Counted from the stretch's first letter, positions 42,682 through 52,864 are shown. The stretch: DNA of 64,000 bases from Gemmatimonadota bacterium (GCA_028873695.1 JAPPNU010000019.1:1-64000), one strand, 5' to 3'. Program-made: numbers and translations. Notes: generated by a model not told the origin, from the letters alone.

Positions 42682-44553
42682 ATGACCGTACCCGACGTCG
42701 AGCGTCTCATAACCGGGACTCTGGAACATCCCTATCTCCACTTCTCACGGGCGGACCTCGACCGGGTGCGCGCGCTCTGCCTCGACGGCTCCCACTCGGA
42801 AGCCTACGCTGAGGCCCGTGAACGGCTGAACGCTCGCCTCGATCTCCCGTTCCCAACGCCGCCGCCGAGAGAAGACAGCTACCGGAACGGCATCTGGGAG
42901 ACATACAGCCGCCTTTCCGCGGAAGCGCGGAATCTCGTTGAAGACTATGTGCTGGCATACGCCGTCGACCAGGATCAGGCCTACTTCGAAAAGGCCTGGG
43001 AAGGCCTCGCTTCAATGATGAGCTGGCCCTCGTGGGTCCACCCGGTCCACGAATTCATGCTCCTGGACCTGGACGGCAGCCACACCTGCGCATGCTTCGC
43101 GGCGGCTTACGACCTGCTGTACGACGCCCTTTCCGATAACCAGCGCCGTGAGCTCGAGTTCATGGTCTTTGCGCGCGGCCTGGCCCACTGCATCGGCGGC
43201 ATGCAGCGCCACTTCTGGGCGTCGCGGTACGACAGCAACTGGTGTTCCGTGTGCGTATCCAACATGGGCCTGTGCGCCATGGCCATGCTCGACGCGGGAC
43301 ACATCCATCTGAGGACGGAGATCCGCCCTCGCGAAGCCATGCTCGGCGTGATACGGGAATGTATTGAACGCATCACGAAATTCTACGACGGCATCCAGAA
43401 CGACGGCTCGTGGAAGGAGGGTCCGGGGTACTGGAACTACGGAATCGTTACTTCCTTTCCGTTTTCGGATGCACTCAGGCGGCTCACCGGCGGACAGATC
43501 AACCTGTACGATCATCCCAAACTCAGGAACACGGTCGAATTCCCCATCAACTGCTTTCTCCCGCCCGACCGCGTGGTCAACTTCGCCGACTGCGGCAAGC
43601 ACTTTCCGGGTGGCATGGCCTTCCGCAAGTTCGCGCGGGAATACGGCAATCGGGCGGCCGCGTATTTCGATCGGGTCACCACGGACCGCCGCCCGTCCAT
43701 CAGACTGGCGGAACTTTTCTGGGATTCGACCGATACCGTTCCCGAACTGCCGGCCCCGCCCCACCCGTCCGCTTATTTTCCCGATGCCGGCTGGTGCGTG
43801 ATGCGAGGATCATGGAAGGATCCGAACGCCCCGATCTTGGCGTTGAAAATCGGCGCTACCGTAGAACCCCATGGCCACGCGGACGTCGGGAACTATATCG
43901 TCCACGCCGGTCAAAGGACCGTCGTGCGCGAACTCGGCATTGGCCGCTACGGGGACCCGGGCGAATGGGTCTTCAAGGCGACCCACGGTCACAATCTGCC
44001 GCTCTTCGACGGACAGGGGCAGCCGGGGGACCGTCGCCTTGTCGGTACCGTGGAAAAGACCGAATTCACCGGCGCCCACGATTACCTCAGGGCTTCCATC
44101 GCCGCCGCTTACGGCATCGACACACTCACGGTATTCGTCCGTCATTTCCTCTTCCTCCGTCCGGCGCTCTTTGTCGTCATAGACGAGATTGAGGTCGCGG
44201 CCGCGACCCGGATGGAGTCCCGCATTCACTTCTCGGACACGGCGGAAATCACCGGGGCTTCGGCAGCGCTCGCCGATGGAGATACCGTAGTAAACGTGCG
44301 CCTGTTGGCGCCGTCGGCAGCGGTGTTTCACATGGGCCGGCACGAGGACCTGAAACCGGGTCACGCCGACGCCGAGAGCCTGGACGTCGGATACCTGAAG
44401 ATCGAAACCGTGCTGGAGTCAGGTTCGGCCATATTCGCCGTGGCCTTCGGTATCGACTGCGACCCGGCCGACGTCGTGTTGAAATTCCGCAACGGCAGCA
44501 TCACCGTCTCCCGGCAGGAACAGACGTTCAGGATGGACACGGCCCTGGTCTGA
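42682..44553 (+). CDS. Heparinase II/III family protein 1
   Basis: A 623-residue protein of the heparinase II/III fold: an N-terminal alpha/alpha toroid (to about residue 350) and a C-terminal beta-sandwich (from about 370). Candidate catalytic residues of this lyase family are visible: Tyr in GPGYWNYGIVTSF and His in EPHGHADVGNYIVHAGQRTV. The start MTVPDVERLITGTLEHPYLH has CAGGAG upstream; the longer frame is a shadow of prmC. No signal peptide, so it likely acts inside the cell on imported uronate-containing oligosaccharides. Substrate not determinable. Confidence 0.85.
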   Translation: MTVPDVERLITGTLEHPYLHFSRADLDRVRALCLDGSHSEAYAEARERLNARLDLPFPTPPPREDSYRNGIWETYSRLSAEARNLVEDYVLAYAVDQDQAYFEKAWEGLASMMSWPSWVHPVHEFMLLDLDGSHTCACFAAAYDLLYDALSDNQRRELEFMVFARGLAHCIGGMQRHFWASRYDSNWCSVCVSNMGLCAMAMLDAGHIHLRTEIRPREAMLGVIRECIERITKFYDGIQNDGSWKEGPGYWNYGIVTSFPFSDALRRLTGGQINLYDHPKLRNTVEFPINCFLPPDRVVNFADCGKHFPGGMAFRKFAREYGNRAAAYFDRVTTDRRPSIRLAELFWDSTDTVPELPAPPHPSAYFPDAGWCVMRGSWKDPNAPILALKIGATVEPHGHADVGNYIVHAGQRTVVRELGIGRYGDPGEWVFKATHGHNLPLFDGQGQPGDRRLVGTVEKTEFTGAHDYLRASIAAAYGIDTLTVFVRHFLFLRPALFVVIDEIEVAAATRMESRIHFSDTAEITGASAALADGDTVVNVRLLAPSAAVFHMGRHEDLKPGHADAESLDVGYLKIETVLESGSAIFAVAFGIDCDPADVVLKFRNGSITVSRQEQTFRMDTALV

Positions 44554-44604
44554 ATCAACGCCCGCCGCCGGCGATCCGACAGCGGCTTCACTTTCTCCCT
44601 GCCC

Positions 44605-45390
44605 ATGCGAATAACCACCTGGAACGTGAACGGCCTGAGGGCCGCGCTCAGAAAGGGCTTCGCCAGTCACGTCGATCGGATCGCTCCGGACGTACTCCTC
44701 CTCCAGGAAATCCGGACGCTCCCGGAACAACTGCCCGCGGAGTGGATCAATCCGCGCGGCTGGTACGTCCACTGGCATCCGGCGGAACGCAAAGGGTATT
44801 CCGGGGTTGCGATCTGGTCCCGCCATCGGTTCGAGGTTCTCGGCGCCGGAATCCACGGCTCCGATCCGGAAGGCCGGATCCTCCAGGTGCGGGTACAGGG
44901 CGTCCGGGTGGTCAACGTCTACCTGCCCTCGGGCTCATCCAGCGAAGATCGCCAGAAAATCAAGGAAGATCTGTGGATGGCGCGATTTCTGCCGTGGGCG
45001 GAGGATTACACGCGCCGGAATGAACCCGTGGTCCTCGGCGGCGACTTCAACATTGCTCACACCGAAAAGGACATCTTCTACGCCAGGGGTAACGAAAAAA
45101 ACTCAGGATTCCTGCCCCACGAGAGGCAGTGGATGACCGACCTGCTGGGGACCGGATGGAACGACCTTGTCCGTCTCCATTTCGGAGACGTGCAGGGGCC
45201 CTATTCCTGGTGGTCCAATCGCGGGCGTGCCCGCGAACTCAACCGTGGCTGGCGGATCGACTACCTGCTGGGAAACGCCACCGCCGCCGCGCGATTCCGG
45301 AAAGCAGCCGTCGACCGCGAGGCCGGACTGACCGTTTCCGACCACGCGCCCGTCAGCATCGATCTCGACCGCGTCCCCCGTTCGGACTGA
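44605..45390 (+). CDS. xth: Exodeoxyribonuclease III / AP endonuclease
   Basis: A 261-residue EEP-fold nuclease. MRITTWNVNGLRAALRKGF, LLLQEIRT (metal-binding Glu), GYSGVAIWS, VVLGGDFNIAHTEKDI (Asp and Asn), RGWRIDYLL and VSDHAPVSIDL (catalytic Asp-His) are all in order. It nicks DNA 5' to abasic sites in base-excision repair. It lies between the heparinase and HpcH/HpaI genes with about 50-bp gaps, an unusual place for a repair gene. Confidence 0.96.
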   Translation: MRITTWNVNGLRAALRKGFASHVDRIAPDVLLLQEIRTLPEQLPAEWINPRGWYVHWHPAERKGYSGVAIWSRHRFEVLGAGIHGSDPEGRILQVRVQGVRVVNVYLPSGSSSEDRQKIKEDLWMARFLPWAEDYTRRNEPVVLGGDFNIAHTEKDIFYARGNEKNSGFLPHERQWMTDLLGTGWNDLVRLHFGDVQGPYSWWSNRGRARELNRGWRIDYLLGNATAAARFRKAAVDREAGLTVSDHAPVSIDLDRVPRSD

Positions 45391-45443
45391 ACGGGTATCC
45401 GGCTCCCGTGCGCCATGCGGCGCGACAGAAAGGAGAATCGCCC

Positions 45444-46190
45444 TTGACCATTCGACCGAACCGCGTCAAACGAAAACTCGCCGGCGGGGGCATCGCCTGT
45501 GTCGCAAGCGGTTTCACCCATCCCGACGATATCGACGCCTTCGGCAATACCGGCTTCGACGGCGTCTGGCTGGAAGGAGAACACGGCCCCGTCAACGCGG
45601 CCGACCTCGGCAACCTCACGAGGGCCTGCGACCTGTGGGGGATGACCTCGATCGTCAGGGTGAACCGAAACGATCAGGCCCTGATTTACCGGACGCTGGA
45701 CCGGGGCGCGCAGGGTATTGTCGTTCCCCACGTCAACACGGCGGCGGAGGCGCAAAACGTCGTCGACGGCGGCAAGTTCGCGCCGCTGGGCAAGCGCGGC
45801 CTCTTCACCAGCCGTCAGGGCTATGACGTACCCGATTACCTGTTTGCCGCAAACGATGAAACGTTATTCGTCGTGCTCATCGAGGACGTCGCCGCGGTGC
45901 GGAATCTGGACGCCATAGTCGAGGTGGATCAGATTGACGTCTTCTTCGTCGCTCCGTCGGACCTGGCGGCTTCGATGGGCCGTATCAGCAACAACGACCA
46001 CCCCGACGTTCAACGCACGGTCGATGAGACCCTGATCCGCATCAGGGACGCGGGACGTACGCCGGGCACCCTCACCACCAGCGAAAACGTGGAGAAATAC
46101 GCTGACCTCGGCGCGCGATTCCTGTTGACGTCCATCGGCCCGTGGATTGCCGCGGGCGCGGCCGATTACCTCGAACGAGCGCGCGTGTAA
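45444..46190 (+). CDS. HpcH/HpaI aldolase family protein
   Basis: A 248-residue class II aldolase-type protein. A TTG start preceded by AAAGGAGA gives MTIRPNRVKRKLAGGGIACV; no ATG fits the family opening. Recognised segments: FDGVWLEGEHGPVNAADL (metal-site Glu), SIVRVNRNDQALIYRTLDRG, AQGIVVPHVNTAAEA, VVLIEDVAAV (second acidic ligand) and VFFVAPSDLAASMG. The family cleaves or forms 2-keto-3-deoxy acids, which fits catabolism of sugars released by the flanking heparinase-like enzymes. Confidence 0.9.
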   Translation: MTIRPNRVKRKLAGGGIACVASGFTHPDDIDAFGNTGFDGVWLEGEHGPVNAADLGNLTRACDLWGMTSIVRVNRNDQALIYRTLDRGAQGIVVPHVNTAAEAQNVVDGGKFAPLGKRGLFTSRQGYDVPDYLFAANDETLFVVLIEDVAAVRNLDAIVEVDQIDVFFVAPSDLAASMGRISNNDHPDVQRTVDETLIRIRDAGRTPGTLTTSENVEKYADLGARFLLTSIGPWIAAGAADYLERARV

Positions 46191-46319
46191 CGTACGCTTC
46201 CGGCGACGTCGCGCCGCCGCCGCGAGGAAACCGGCGCCTCGACGGCAGATTATCCTGAGTGAAAAATCGGGACGTCGATCGCAACGGGAGTCCACCAACC
46301 AACGCAAAACGAGGGCGCT

Positions 46320-49037
46320 ATGGAATCTGAGTCCAAACCGGTTCGCCCCCCCTCAACCCTTTTCAAGCCGCAGGATCTGGACGTCGCCCGACTGAACATC
46401 GAGCGCCACGTCTGGGCCCGTAGATTCCTCGAAGATCTACTTGCGTCGATCGCCGTCATACCTCATCTGACGACAGACGATCTGATTCAGTGGATTCCCC
46501 GCGAAACGCCCAACAGCGAACTGTTTACCATGTGCCCCGCATGCGAGGCGGCACCCGTACACGGTCACTACAGCTGGAAACCGGAAAACCCCGATCAGCT
46601 GACCTGCACGACCTGCGGGACCGTCTATCCCAATTCGGACTACCCGGAAGACGTGGTGTTCCGGACCGACTTCGGCGGGGGACAGGAAATCACGTACTAT
46701 ACGGGCAGACACTGGGACCTGATCGGCTTTCCCTTCGTCTCGTCCTGGACCGCCAACATCCGCGCCCGCAAATGCGAGTACATGGCGCGCATGGGGCGCC
46801 AGTGCGCGCTGGCCTACGTGCTGACGCGGGAAATCGGTCACGCGGAACGAGCCAGGGATATCCTCCTGCGATTCGCCGACGTCTATCCCGGATATATGGT
46901 TCACTCGGGCTACGGCGAGTTCTCGGATGCGCCGGCGGAAGTTGCCGCGAAGAATATCCTGGATCTGCCCCGCCCGGAACTGGTGGTGCCGCCAAACCGG
47001 CCGGACCGAAAGCTGCACGTGGGTTACTGGATGGCGGGACGCGCCACGGGCGTGGGAATGGAGGGCACCTTCGTCTCCGACGTCACGATCGCATACGACC
47101 TCACACGCGACGCGAGTGCCGCCGGCCGTCCCCTTTATTCCCCGGAGACGCGCCGGAAGATCGAACGCGACCTCCTTCTCGAAAGCACGATCCTTCTGCT
47201 GGCCGATCCGAACTTTAATAACAAGAGCGCGACCAACCGTTCCGCCGCGGGTCTGGTCGGCCTCTGTCTCGACGACCCGGACCTGGTCCGCTTCGGCCTG
47301 GACGGGTTCAATCATTTCGTCTACGAGTGGTTTCTGGAAGACGGCATGAGTTCCGAATCGCCGGGTTACGGATTCATGACGCTCAATGGAATCCGACACT
47401 TCGCGGACGCCGCGCACGGATACGCCCTTCCGGCGGATTCCGGCTCAACGGAAGCCTGCCCGCGGGAACTGGACGTGTACGGCGACAGCCGGTACCGGGC
47501 GGTACTGGAGGGATACGTCAAGAGCCCGATGCCCGACCTGGGGTACGGCGTCATCGCCGACGACGTAACCGTCTGCAGGATGTCCGTCGAAATTGCCGAT
47601 ACGATCGCCGCCCGCTACGGCGACGCGAGTCACGTCGCCCTGCTTTCCGAACTGTGCGAATTCGATCTGGAGAATCACGGCGGGGAGTACGCCCTGTTCC
47701 ACCGTGATCCGGACCTGAAAGCCGATCCGTCGTCTCCGCTGGTCCTTACGGACCGGTTCTTTCCGGCGCTGCGAATCGGCTTGCTGCGCACCGGGAAACA
47801 CGGGCGGGCGAGCACGGCGCTTCTCAGCGCCTCGGACTGGGGAGGGCATCACCACGAAGACAGTCTGAATCTTGTCTACTGGAAAGACGGACGGGAAGTC
47901 CTGACCGACCTTGGCTACCTCTGGGACCGGCCCGACAAACACAATACCGTTCGCACCATCGCACACAACACCGTGGTCGTCGACGAACAGGACCAGAAAC
48001 GCGACGGGCGCGGCGGCAGCCTCCACCTGTTCGACTGTACCGGCCGGGTAAAGGTCGCCGAGGTTTCATCCAATGCCTACGACGTCGACGCGTATCGGCG
48101 CCTGTGCGCGGTTATCGACCATGGCGGCGCGGAGAGCTACCTGATCGATTGTTTCCGGGTAACCGGCGGCCGCGTTCACGACTATCTGTTCCATGGCCCT
48201 GCGGCGCGGGGCGTACCGCGGAACCTGGACCTCCAGCCAAGTGGGGCCGACTGGTGGGACCTGACGGACCTCGCCGCCGCCCGCGCCGATGATGCGTGGT
48301 CGATCCACTTCGACGTGGACGGGCAGCGGTTCACCGCCCATGCCCTGCCGATAGACGGCGAGCAGGCGCTGATCGGACGAGGTTGGGGGGAGCGGGGCAC
48401 CGGCTCACGAGACCACGTCCGGACCGGCGAAACTGTTCCGTACGTGGTCCGCCGCCGCACCGGCAGTCCCGCCTGCAGCGTCTTTCTCAGCGTGTTCGAC
48501 GTGAGTCCGCGTTCCCGTCGGTTCGTTACGGCGGTGGAGCGGCTTGTACCCGTATCGGGGGACGGCGCCGGGGTTGTGGTTTCCCGGGAATCGGGAACGG
48601 ACGTCATCGTGATCTGCCCTGGGGACCAGACAGCCGTTTTTGACGCTCCCTGGGGAACGCTTGAAACGAACGGCCGGGTGTGCGTATTCGCCCTGACGCC
48701 GGACGGGCAGCCGGCGTCTGCCTATCTGCTTGGCGGCGAAACGGCCAGACTGAACGATTACGTGCTGGAACTGGAAACGCCGACGACCGGTGGGACGATT
48801 CTGGATGTAAAAACCGACAACACCAGCAGTTTCTACCGGATTGACGGGCTGCCGTCCAACGTGAATCCGGTCGGCAACACGCTGCTGGTCCGGGGCGGCG
48901 CCTATGACACCGGATATCCCGTTCTGCATATCGAGTCCGACGGTCGGTCGGCGCGCGTCTACACCAAGCGCGGCGGGCTCGGTTACGACGCCATTCCGGC
49001 AGAGCGGTGGAAAATCGTCCGCAGCGTCAGTTCATAG
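46320..49037 (+). CDS. Heparinase II/III family protein 2 with N-terminal zinc-ribbon-like motif
   Basis: A 905-residue protein, larger than family-1 members. Near residues 72-101 it has CPAC and CTTC (MCPACEAAPVH, TCTTCGTVYP), four cysteines spaced like a zinc ribbon. Then comes an alpha/alpha toroid with GMSSESPGYGFMTLNGIRHF (Tyr) and the beta domain with GGHHHEDSLNLVYWKDG (His). The C-terminal 350 residues are beta-rich (SVFLSVFDVSP, FALTPDGQPA). No signal peptide. A very similar N-terminal cysteine layout is known in some family proteins from marine polysaccharide degraders. Substrate unknown. Confidence 0.85.
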   Translation: MESESKPVRPPSTLFKPQDLDVARLNIERHVWARRFLEDLLASIAVIPHLTTDDLIQWIPRETPNSELFTMCPACEAAPVHGHYSWKPENPDQLTCTTCGTVYPNSDYPEDVVFRTDFGGGQEITYYTGRHWDLIGFPFVSSWTANIRARKCEYMARMGRQCALAYVLTREIGHAERARDILLRFADVYPGYMVHSGYGEFSDAPAEVAAKNILDLPRPELVVPPNRPDRKLHVGYWMAGRATGVGMEGTFVSDVTIAYDLTRDASAAGRPLYSPETRRKIERDLLLESTILLLADPNFNNKSATNRSAAGLVGLCLDDPDLVRFGLDGFNHFVYEWFLEDGMSSESPGYGFMTLNGIRHFADAAHGYALPADSGSTEACPRELDVYGDSRYRAVLEGYVKSPMPDLGYGVIADDVTVCRMSVEIADTIAARYGDASHVALLSELCEFDLENHGGEYALFHRDPDLKADPSSPLVLTDRFFPALRIGLLRTGKHGRASTALLSASDWGGHHHEDSLNLVYWKDGREVLTDLGYLWDRPDKHNTVRTIAHNTVVVDEQDQKRDGRGGSLHLFDCTGRVKVAEVSSNAYDVDAYRRLCAVIDHGGAESYLIDCFRVTGGRVHDYLFHGPAARGVPRNLDLQPSGADWWDLTDLAAARADDAWSIHFDVDGQRFTAHALPIDGEQALIGRGWGERGTGSRDHVRTGETVPYVVRRRTGSPACSVFLSVFDVSPRSRRFVTAVERLVPVSGDGAGVVVSRESGTDVIVICPGDQTAVFDAPWGTLETNGRVCVFALTPDGQPASAYLLGGETARLNDYVLELETPTTGGTILDVKTDNTSSFYRIDGLPSNVNPVGNTLLVRGGAYDTGYPVLHIESDGRSARVYTKRGGLGYDAIPAERWKIVRSVSS

Positions 49038-49044
49038 CAAATGA

Positions 49045-49073
49045 TTGACAAACAGGCGTTTTTTTGTTACGTT
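49045..49073 (+). promoter_or_regulatory. Possible sigma-70-type promoter of the polyprenyl synthase gene
   Basis: TTGACA, 17-bp spacer, TACGTT. The -35 is perfect, the -10 poor. The gene starts at 49152. Confidence 0.45.
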
Positions 49074-49151
49074 GGAAGGTCTTATCCTATTCTTTAGAGC
49101 GCCGGATTTTGAAGTCCGAAACGCAACCCGCACACGGCCAATCCAACTCCA

Positions 49152-50117
49152 ATGCTAGATCGGATTCTTCAGCCCGTACAACCCCAGATCGAGCGCTTCG
49201 AAAGGCGATTCACGGAGACGCTCGCCTCCGACGTCAATCTGGTTCAGGCGATGGGCAGCCATATTCTGACGACGAAAGGCAAGATCATTCGTCCGGCGCT
49301 CTCGCTACTGACCGCCCAGGCCATCGGGCGGTGCTCCGACAGGGTGGTCGATGCCGCTGCCGGCATCGAAATCATCCACACGGCAACATTGATCCACGAT
49401 GACGTCATCGATCTCGCCGACAAGCGCCGGGGCGCGGAGGTCCTCAATCTGAGATGGGGAAACAAGGCCGCCGTACTGATGGGAGACTTCCTCCTGGCCA
49501 GGGCTTTGCAACTGCTGGTCGGGCTGGATTCCATGGACGTGATGCGCGCCGCGACCCGAGCCGTGAGCCGCATGATCGAAGGCGAGATCCTCGAGGTGGA
49601 GAGTGGAAACGACGCGGAGGCCGCGCGCTATTTCAAGATGATCGACAAGAAGACCGCGTCGCTGATGGCCCTTTCCTGCGAGGTCGGCGCCATTCTGGGG
49701 GGCGGCACTCCCGAGCAGGTCTCACGGATGTCCACGTTCGGACAGGAAGTGGGAATCGCCTTCCAGATTACCGACGATCTCCTGGACTTCATCGGCGACG
49801 AGGCGTCTCTCGGCAAACCGGTCGGGACCGATGTGCGCGAGAGAAAACTGACGTTGCCGCTGATTCGCGCAATCGCCAATTGTCCCAACGGCGACGCGGA
49901 GAAGATCCAGGTAAAGGTGCAAAACGGCATACGATCCGATGCCGAACTCCAGGAAGTATTCCGCTTCGTCAGGCGTTATCACGGCATAGAGGCCGCCCGC
50001 CGGGAAGCGCGGGAGTACGCGTCCTCCGGCCTGAAGAGTCTGGCGGAACTGAAATCGTCGGAAGCGCGGAACGCCCTGGAGCTCGCCGTGAGACACGTTG
50101 TCGAACGGCGGAGGTAG
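49152..50117 (+). CDS. Polyprenyl diphosphate synthase
   Basis: A 321-residue all-trans prenyl transferase. First Asp-rich motif LIHDDVID (about residue 82-89) with ADKRRGAEV after it, and the second QITDDLLDFIGD. The residues before the first motif are small (HTATL), typical of long-chain (octaprenyl/heptaprenyl) enzymes making the side chain of ubi- or menaquinone. GTDVRERKLTLPLI also fits. The next gene is secDF. Confidence 0.93.
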   Translation: MLDRILQPVQPQIERFERRFTETLASDVNLVQAMGSHILTTKGKIIRPALSLLTAQAIGRCSDRVVDAAAGIEIIHTATLIHDDVIDLADKRRGAEVLNLRWGNKAAVLMGDFLLARALQLLVGLDSMDVMRAATRAVSRMIEGEILEVESGNDAEAARYFKMIDKKTASLMALSCEVGAILGGGTPEQVSRMSTFGQEVGIAFQITDDLLDFIGDEASLGKPVGTDVRERKLTLPLIRAIANCPNGDAEKIQVKVQNGIRSDAELQEVFRFVRRYHGIEAARREAREYASSGLKSLAELKSSEARNALELAVRHVVERRR

Positions 50118-50202
50118 ATCGTCCTGACCGAAGGAACGTCATCGTCGCCCGACCCCGTCCCGTAACCGGAGCTGTCGGGTTTACAGGAGTCAAGACTCAA
50201 TA

Positions 50203-52755
50203 ATGAAAAAAGACAACCTCCGCACTCTGATCATCCTCGCTACGATACTGCTGGCCGTCTATTACCTTTTCCCCACGTACCGGTACTATTTCGACCCGCC
50301 TTCGGATCCCGATCGACTTGAGGCAGTCAAACGGGAAGCCGTCAACCTGGGGCTGGATCTCCAGGGCGGCATCCATCTGGTTCTTGAAGTGGATCCAACC
50401 GGACTTTCCGAAGACGAGCGGGCGGACGTCGTCGATCGCGTCAAGGAGATCATCACCAACCGGGTCGATCAGTTCGGTGTGGCCGAACCGATTATCCACC
50501 GGGAGGGCGAGTGGCGCATTGTGGTAGAGCTTCCCGGCGTTCAGGACGTGGAGCGGGCCAAGAATCTCATTCAGACGCAAGCCCGGCTCGAGTTCAAAAT
50601 CCTGGCGCCGGTAACCGACCGCTTCGGCCTGATCGACAGAATCGAATCTCGCCTGGCCGCGCGCGCCGGAGAGGACTCCACAAGAAAGGATGCCGCCGGA
50701 CTCTTCGAGGAAGACGCCGAAGACGAAAAACCATCGATCAAGCGGTATGTGCTCTCCCTGGGCGAAGATCTGATTGTTCCCGCCGACAGAATACAGACCG
50801 TGAAGGCCCTCCTGTTCGAAGATCCGGAGATCCGGGGGCTCATTCCGGACGATACGCAGTTCCTGTGGGGAAACGAAGTGGAGGAATTCGGCGATGGTCA
50901 AGAATACCGCCGTCTCTATTATCTGTATAAACGTATCGAAATGACCGGCGAAATCGTCCAGGACGCCAAGGTGACCAAGGGTCAGAGTTTTGAAAATGCA
51001 GGGCAGCCCATCATCAATTTCACCACGACGAACGACGGCATCAAACTCTTCTCCCGGGTGACCGGCGCTCACCTCGAAGAACGCATGGCCATCATTCTCG
51101 ATGACCAGGTTTACTCGGCGCCAACCATTCGGGCGAAAATTCGCGACGGGCGGTCCATCATCGAAGGCAGCGGAGACCTGGAGGAAGCAAAAGACCTCGC
51201 CATCGTACTGAGGGCGGGCGCCCTTCCGGCCAATGCGCCTATTGTGGAAGACCGGACGGTAGGTCCTTCGCTCGGACGGGATTCCATCGAGCAGGGACGG
51301 AAGGCCGCCCTTATCGGCCTGGCCATCGTTATGGTATTCATGGTGCTCTATTACGGCCTCTCCGGGATCGTCGCCAACTTCGCGTTGTTCCTGAATCTTC
51401 TGTTCGTGATGGCGGTCCTCGCCGGATTCGGCGGCACGCTCACCCTGCCTGGAATCGCCGGTATCATCCTGACCATCGGTATGGCGGTCGACGCCAACGT
51501 ACTCATCTTCGAGCGTATTCGCGAAGAGTTGCGCAACGGCAAGACCGTACGCGTTGCGGTGGAAGACGGGTACGGGAGAGCGCTGCTCACCATTGTGGAC
51601 GCCAACATTACCACGGTCATCACCGCCGTCGTACTCTACCAGTTCGGTACGGGTCCCATCCGGGGTTTCGCACTGACGCTCATGGTGGGTATCCTCTGCA
51701 GCATGTACACGGCGTTGTTCGTCACCCGCACCCTCTTCAACGTCGCAATCAATCGCTGGCAACTCACCTCCATCAGCATCGGCAGGCTGACCGTATTCCG
51801 TCGCCCGTCGTTCGACTTCCTCAGCCTGCGCAAAGCGGCGTTCGTTCTGTCGACGTTTCTGATCCTGGTCGGCCTGGGTTCCACGATTACGAAAGGCGGC
51901 TACAACCTCGGCATCGACTTCGCCGGCGGCACGCTGCTGGAATTGCACTTCAATCCCCCTGTCGAGGTCGCCAACCTGAGAGATTCCCTGCAGGACGTCG
52001 ACGTCAAGGGTGAAAGACGCGACCTCAGACACAGCGAAATCAAGGTCTTCGGTCCGGCTTCCGACATTCTTATTCGCGTCGAGGAAGAGGCGGAAGGGAC
52101 GGTCACCGCGGACGCCATTAAGAACACGCTCAAAACGCAATTTGCGTCCAGCATTCCCGATCCAACGCAGTGGCTGCGCCGACAGGAGGCGGTCGGGCCC
52201 AAGATCGGCAGCGAACTCAAACAGAACGCGGTCAATGCCATCCTGGTCTCTCTGGTTCTGATCGTCTTTTACATCTGGTGGCGATTCAAGCAGATCCAGT
52301 TCGGCATCGCCGCGGTGGTGGCGCTCTTCCACGACGTTCTGATCACCCTTGGCGTCTTTTCCCTGATGGATAAAGAGATATCGCTCGCCATTGTGGCAGC
52401 GCTGCTTACGATCGTCGGATATTCACTGAACGATACCATTGTGGTCTACGACCGCATCCGTGAAAATCGAAAACTCTACCGGAGAGACAGTTCGGCGGAG
52501 GTCATCAACCGGAGCATCAACGAAAGCCTGAATCGTACGGTACTCACCTCCGGCACAACGCTGCTCGTTGTCCTGGGCCTGCTTCTCCTTGGCGGGGAGG
52601 TCATTCGGGACTTTGCCTTTGCGCTGATGATCGGCGTGATCGTAGGAACCTACTCCTCCTCGTTCGTGGCAAGTCCGCTGGTGCTGGTCTGGCAGAATGC
52701 GCTGGACCGCCGGAAGGAAAACGCGGTCGCCGCCACCCGCCGCGCGAGAGCATAA
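50203..52755 (+). CDS. secDF: Fused protein-export membrane protein SecDF
   Basis: An 850-residue fusion of SecD (about 1-530) and SecF (about 540-840), which uses proton flux to help pull proteins through SecYEG. SecD part: N-terminal membrane segment (LIILATILLAVYYLFPTYRY), GLDLQGGIHLVLEV, periplasmic P1 region, then GTSLGRDSIE-like text, and LPGIAGIILTIGMAVDANVL. SecF part: YNLGIDFAGGTLLELHF, and NDTIVVYDRIRE and LTSGTTLLVVL. About 12 transmembrane segments in total. A long bidirectional hairpin follows. Confidence 0.97.
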   Translation: MKKDNLRTLIILATILLAVYYLFPTYRYYFDPPSDPDRLEAVKREAVNLGLDLQGGIHLVLEVDPTGLSEDERADVVDRVKEIITNRVDQFGVAEPIIHREGEWRIVVELPGVQDVERAKNLIQTQARLEFKILAPVTDRFGLIDRIESRLAARAGEDSTRKDAAGLFEEDAEDEKPSIKRYVLSLGEDLIVPADRIQTVKALLFEDPEIRGLIPDDTQFLWGNEVEEFGDGQEYRRLYYLYKRIEMTGEIVQDAKVTKGQSFENAGQPIINFTTTNDGIKLFSRVTGAHLEERMAIILDDQVYSAPTIRAKIRDGRSIIEGSGDLEEAKDLAIVLRAGALPANAPIVEDRTVGPSLGRDSIEQGRKAALIGLAIVMVFMVLYYGLSGIVANFALFLNLLFVMAVLAGFGGTLTLPGIAGIILTIGMAVDANVLIFERIREELRNGKTVRVAVEDGYGRALLTIVDANITTVITAVVLYQFGTGPIRGFALTLMVGILCSMYTALFVTRTLFNVAINRWQLTSISIGRLTVFRRPSFDFLSLRKAAFVLSTFLILVGLGSTITKGGYNLGIDFAGGTLLELHFNPPVEVANLRDSLQDVDVKGERRDLRHSEIKVFGPASDILIRVEEEAEGTVTADAIKNTLKTQFASSIPDPTQWLRRQEAVGPKIGSELKQNAVNAILVSLVLIVFYIWWRFKQIQFGIAAVVALFHDVLITLGVFSLMDKEISLAIVAALLTIVGYSLNDTIVVYDRIRENRKLYRRDSSAEVINRSINESLNRTVLTSGTTLLVVLGLLLLGGEVIRDFAFALMIGVIVGTYSSSFVASPLVLVWQNALDRRKENAVAATRRARA

Positions 52756-52771
52756 TCGGTCATTCCGAATC

Positions 52772-52814
52772 CATGAACAAAGCCCGGCGAAAATATCGCC
52801 GGGCTTTGTTCATG
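52772..52814. terminator. Bidirectional terminator between secDF and PBP1A
   Basis: A perfect 19-bp stem CATGAACAAAGCCCGGCGA (52772-52790) with its complement 52796-52814 around AAATA. Strand-symmetric with CTTTG tracts, it serves the two convergent genes. Confidence 0.9.
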
Positions 52815-52864
52815 GCCGTCCTGGTCTGTACACATTGACAGATTGGGCGGGCCAGGTGATCAAC

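Noticed and set aside
50197..52332. 711-codon open frame antisense to secDF
   Set aside because: Shadow frame; its composition is acidic and repetitive with no recognised domain, whereas secDF on the other strand has all family motifs.
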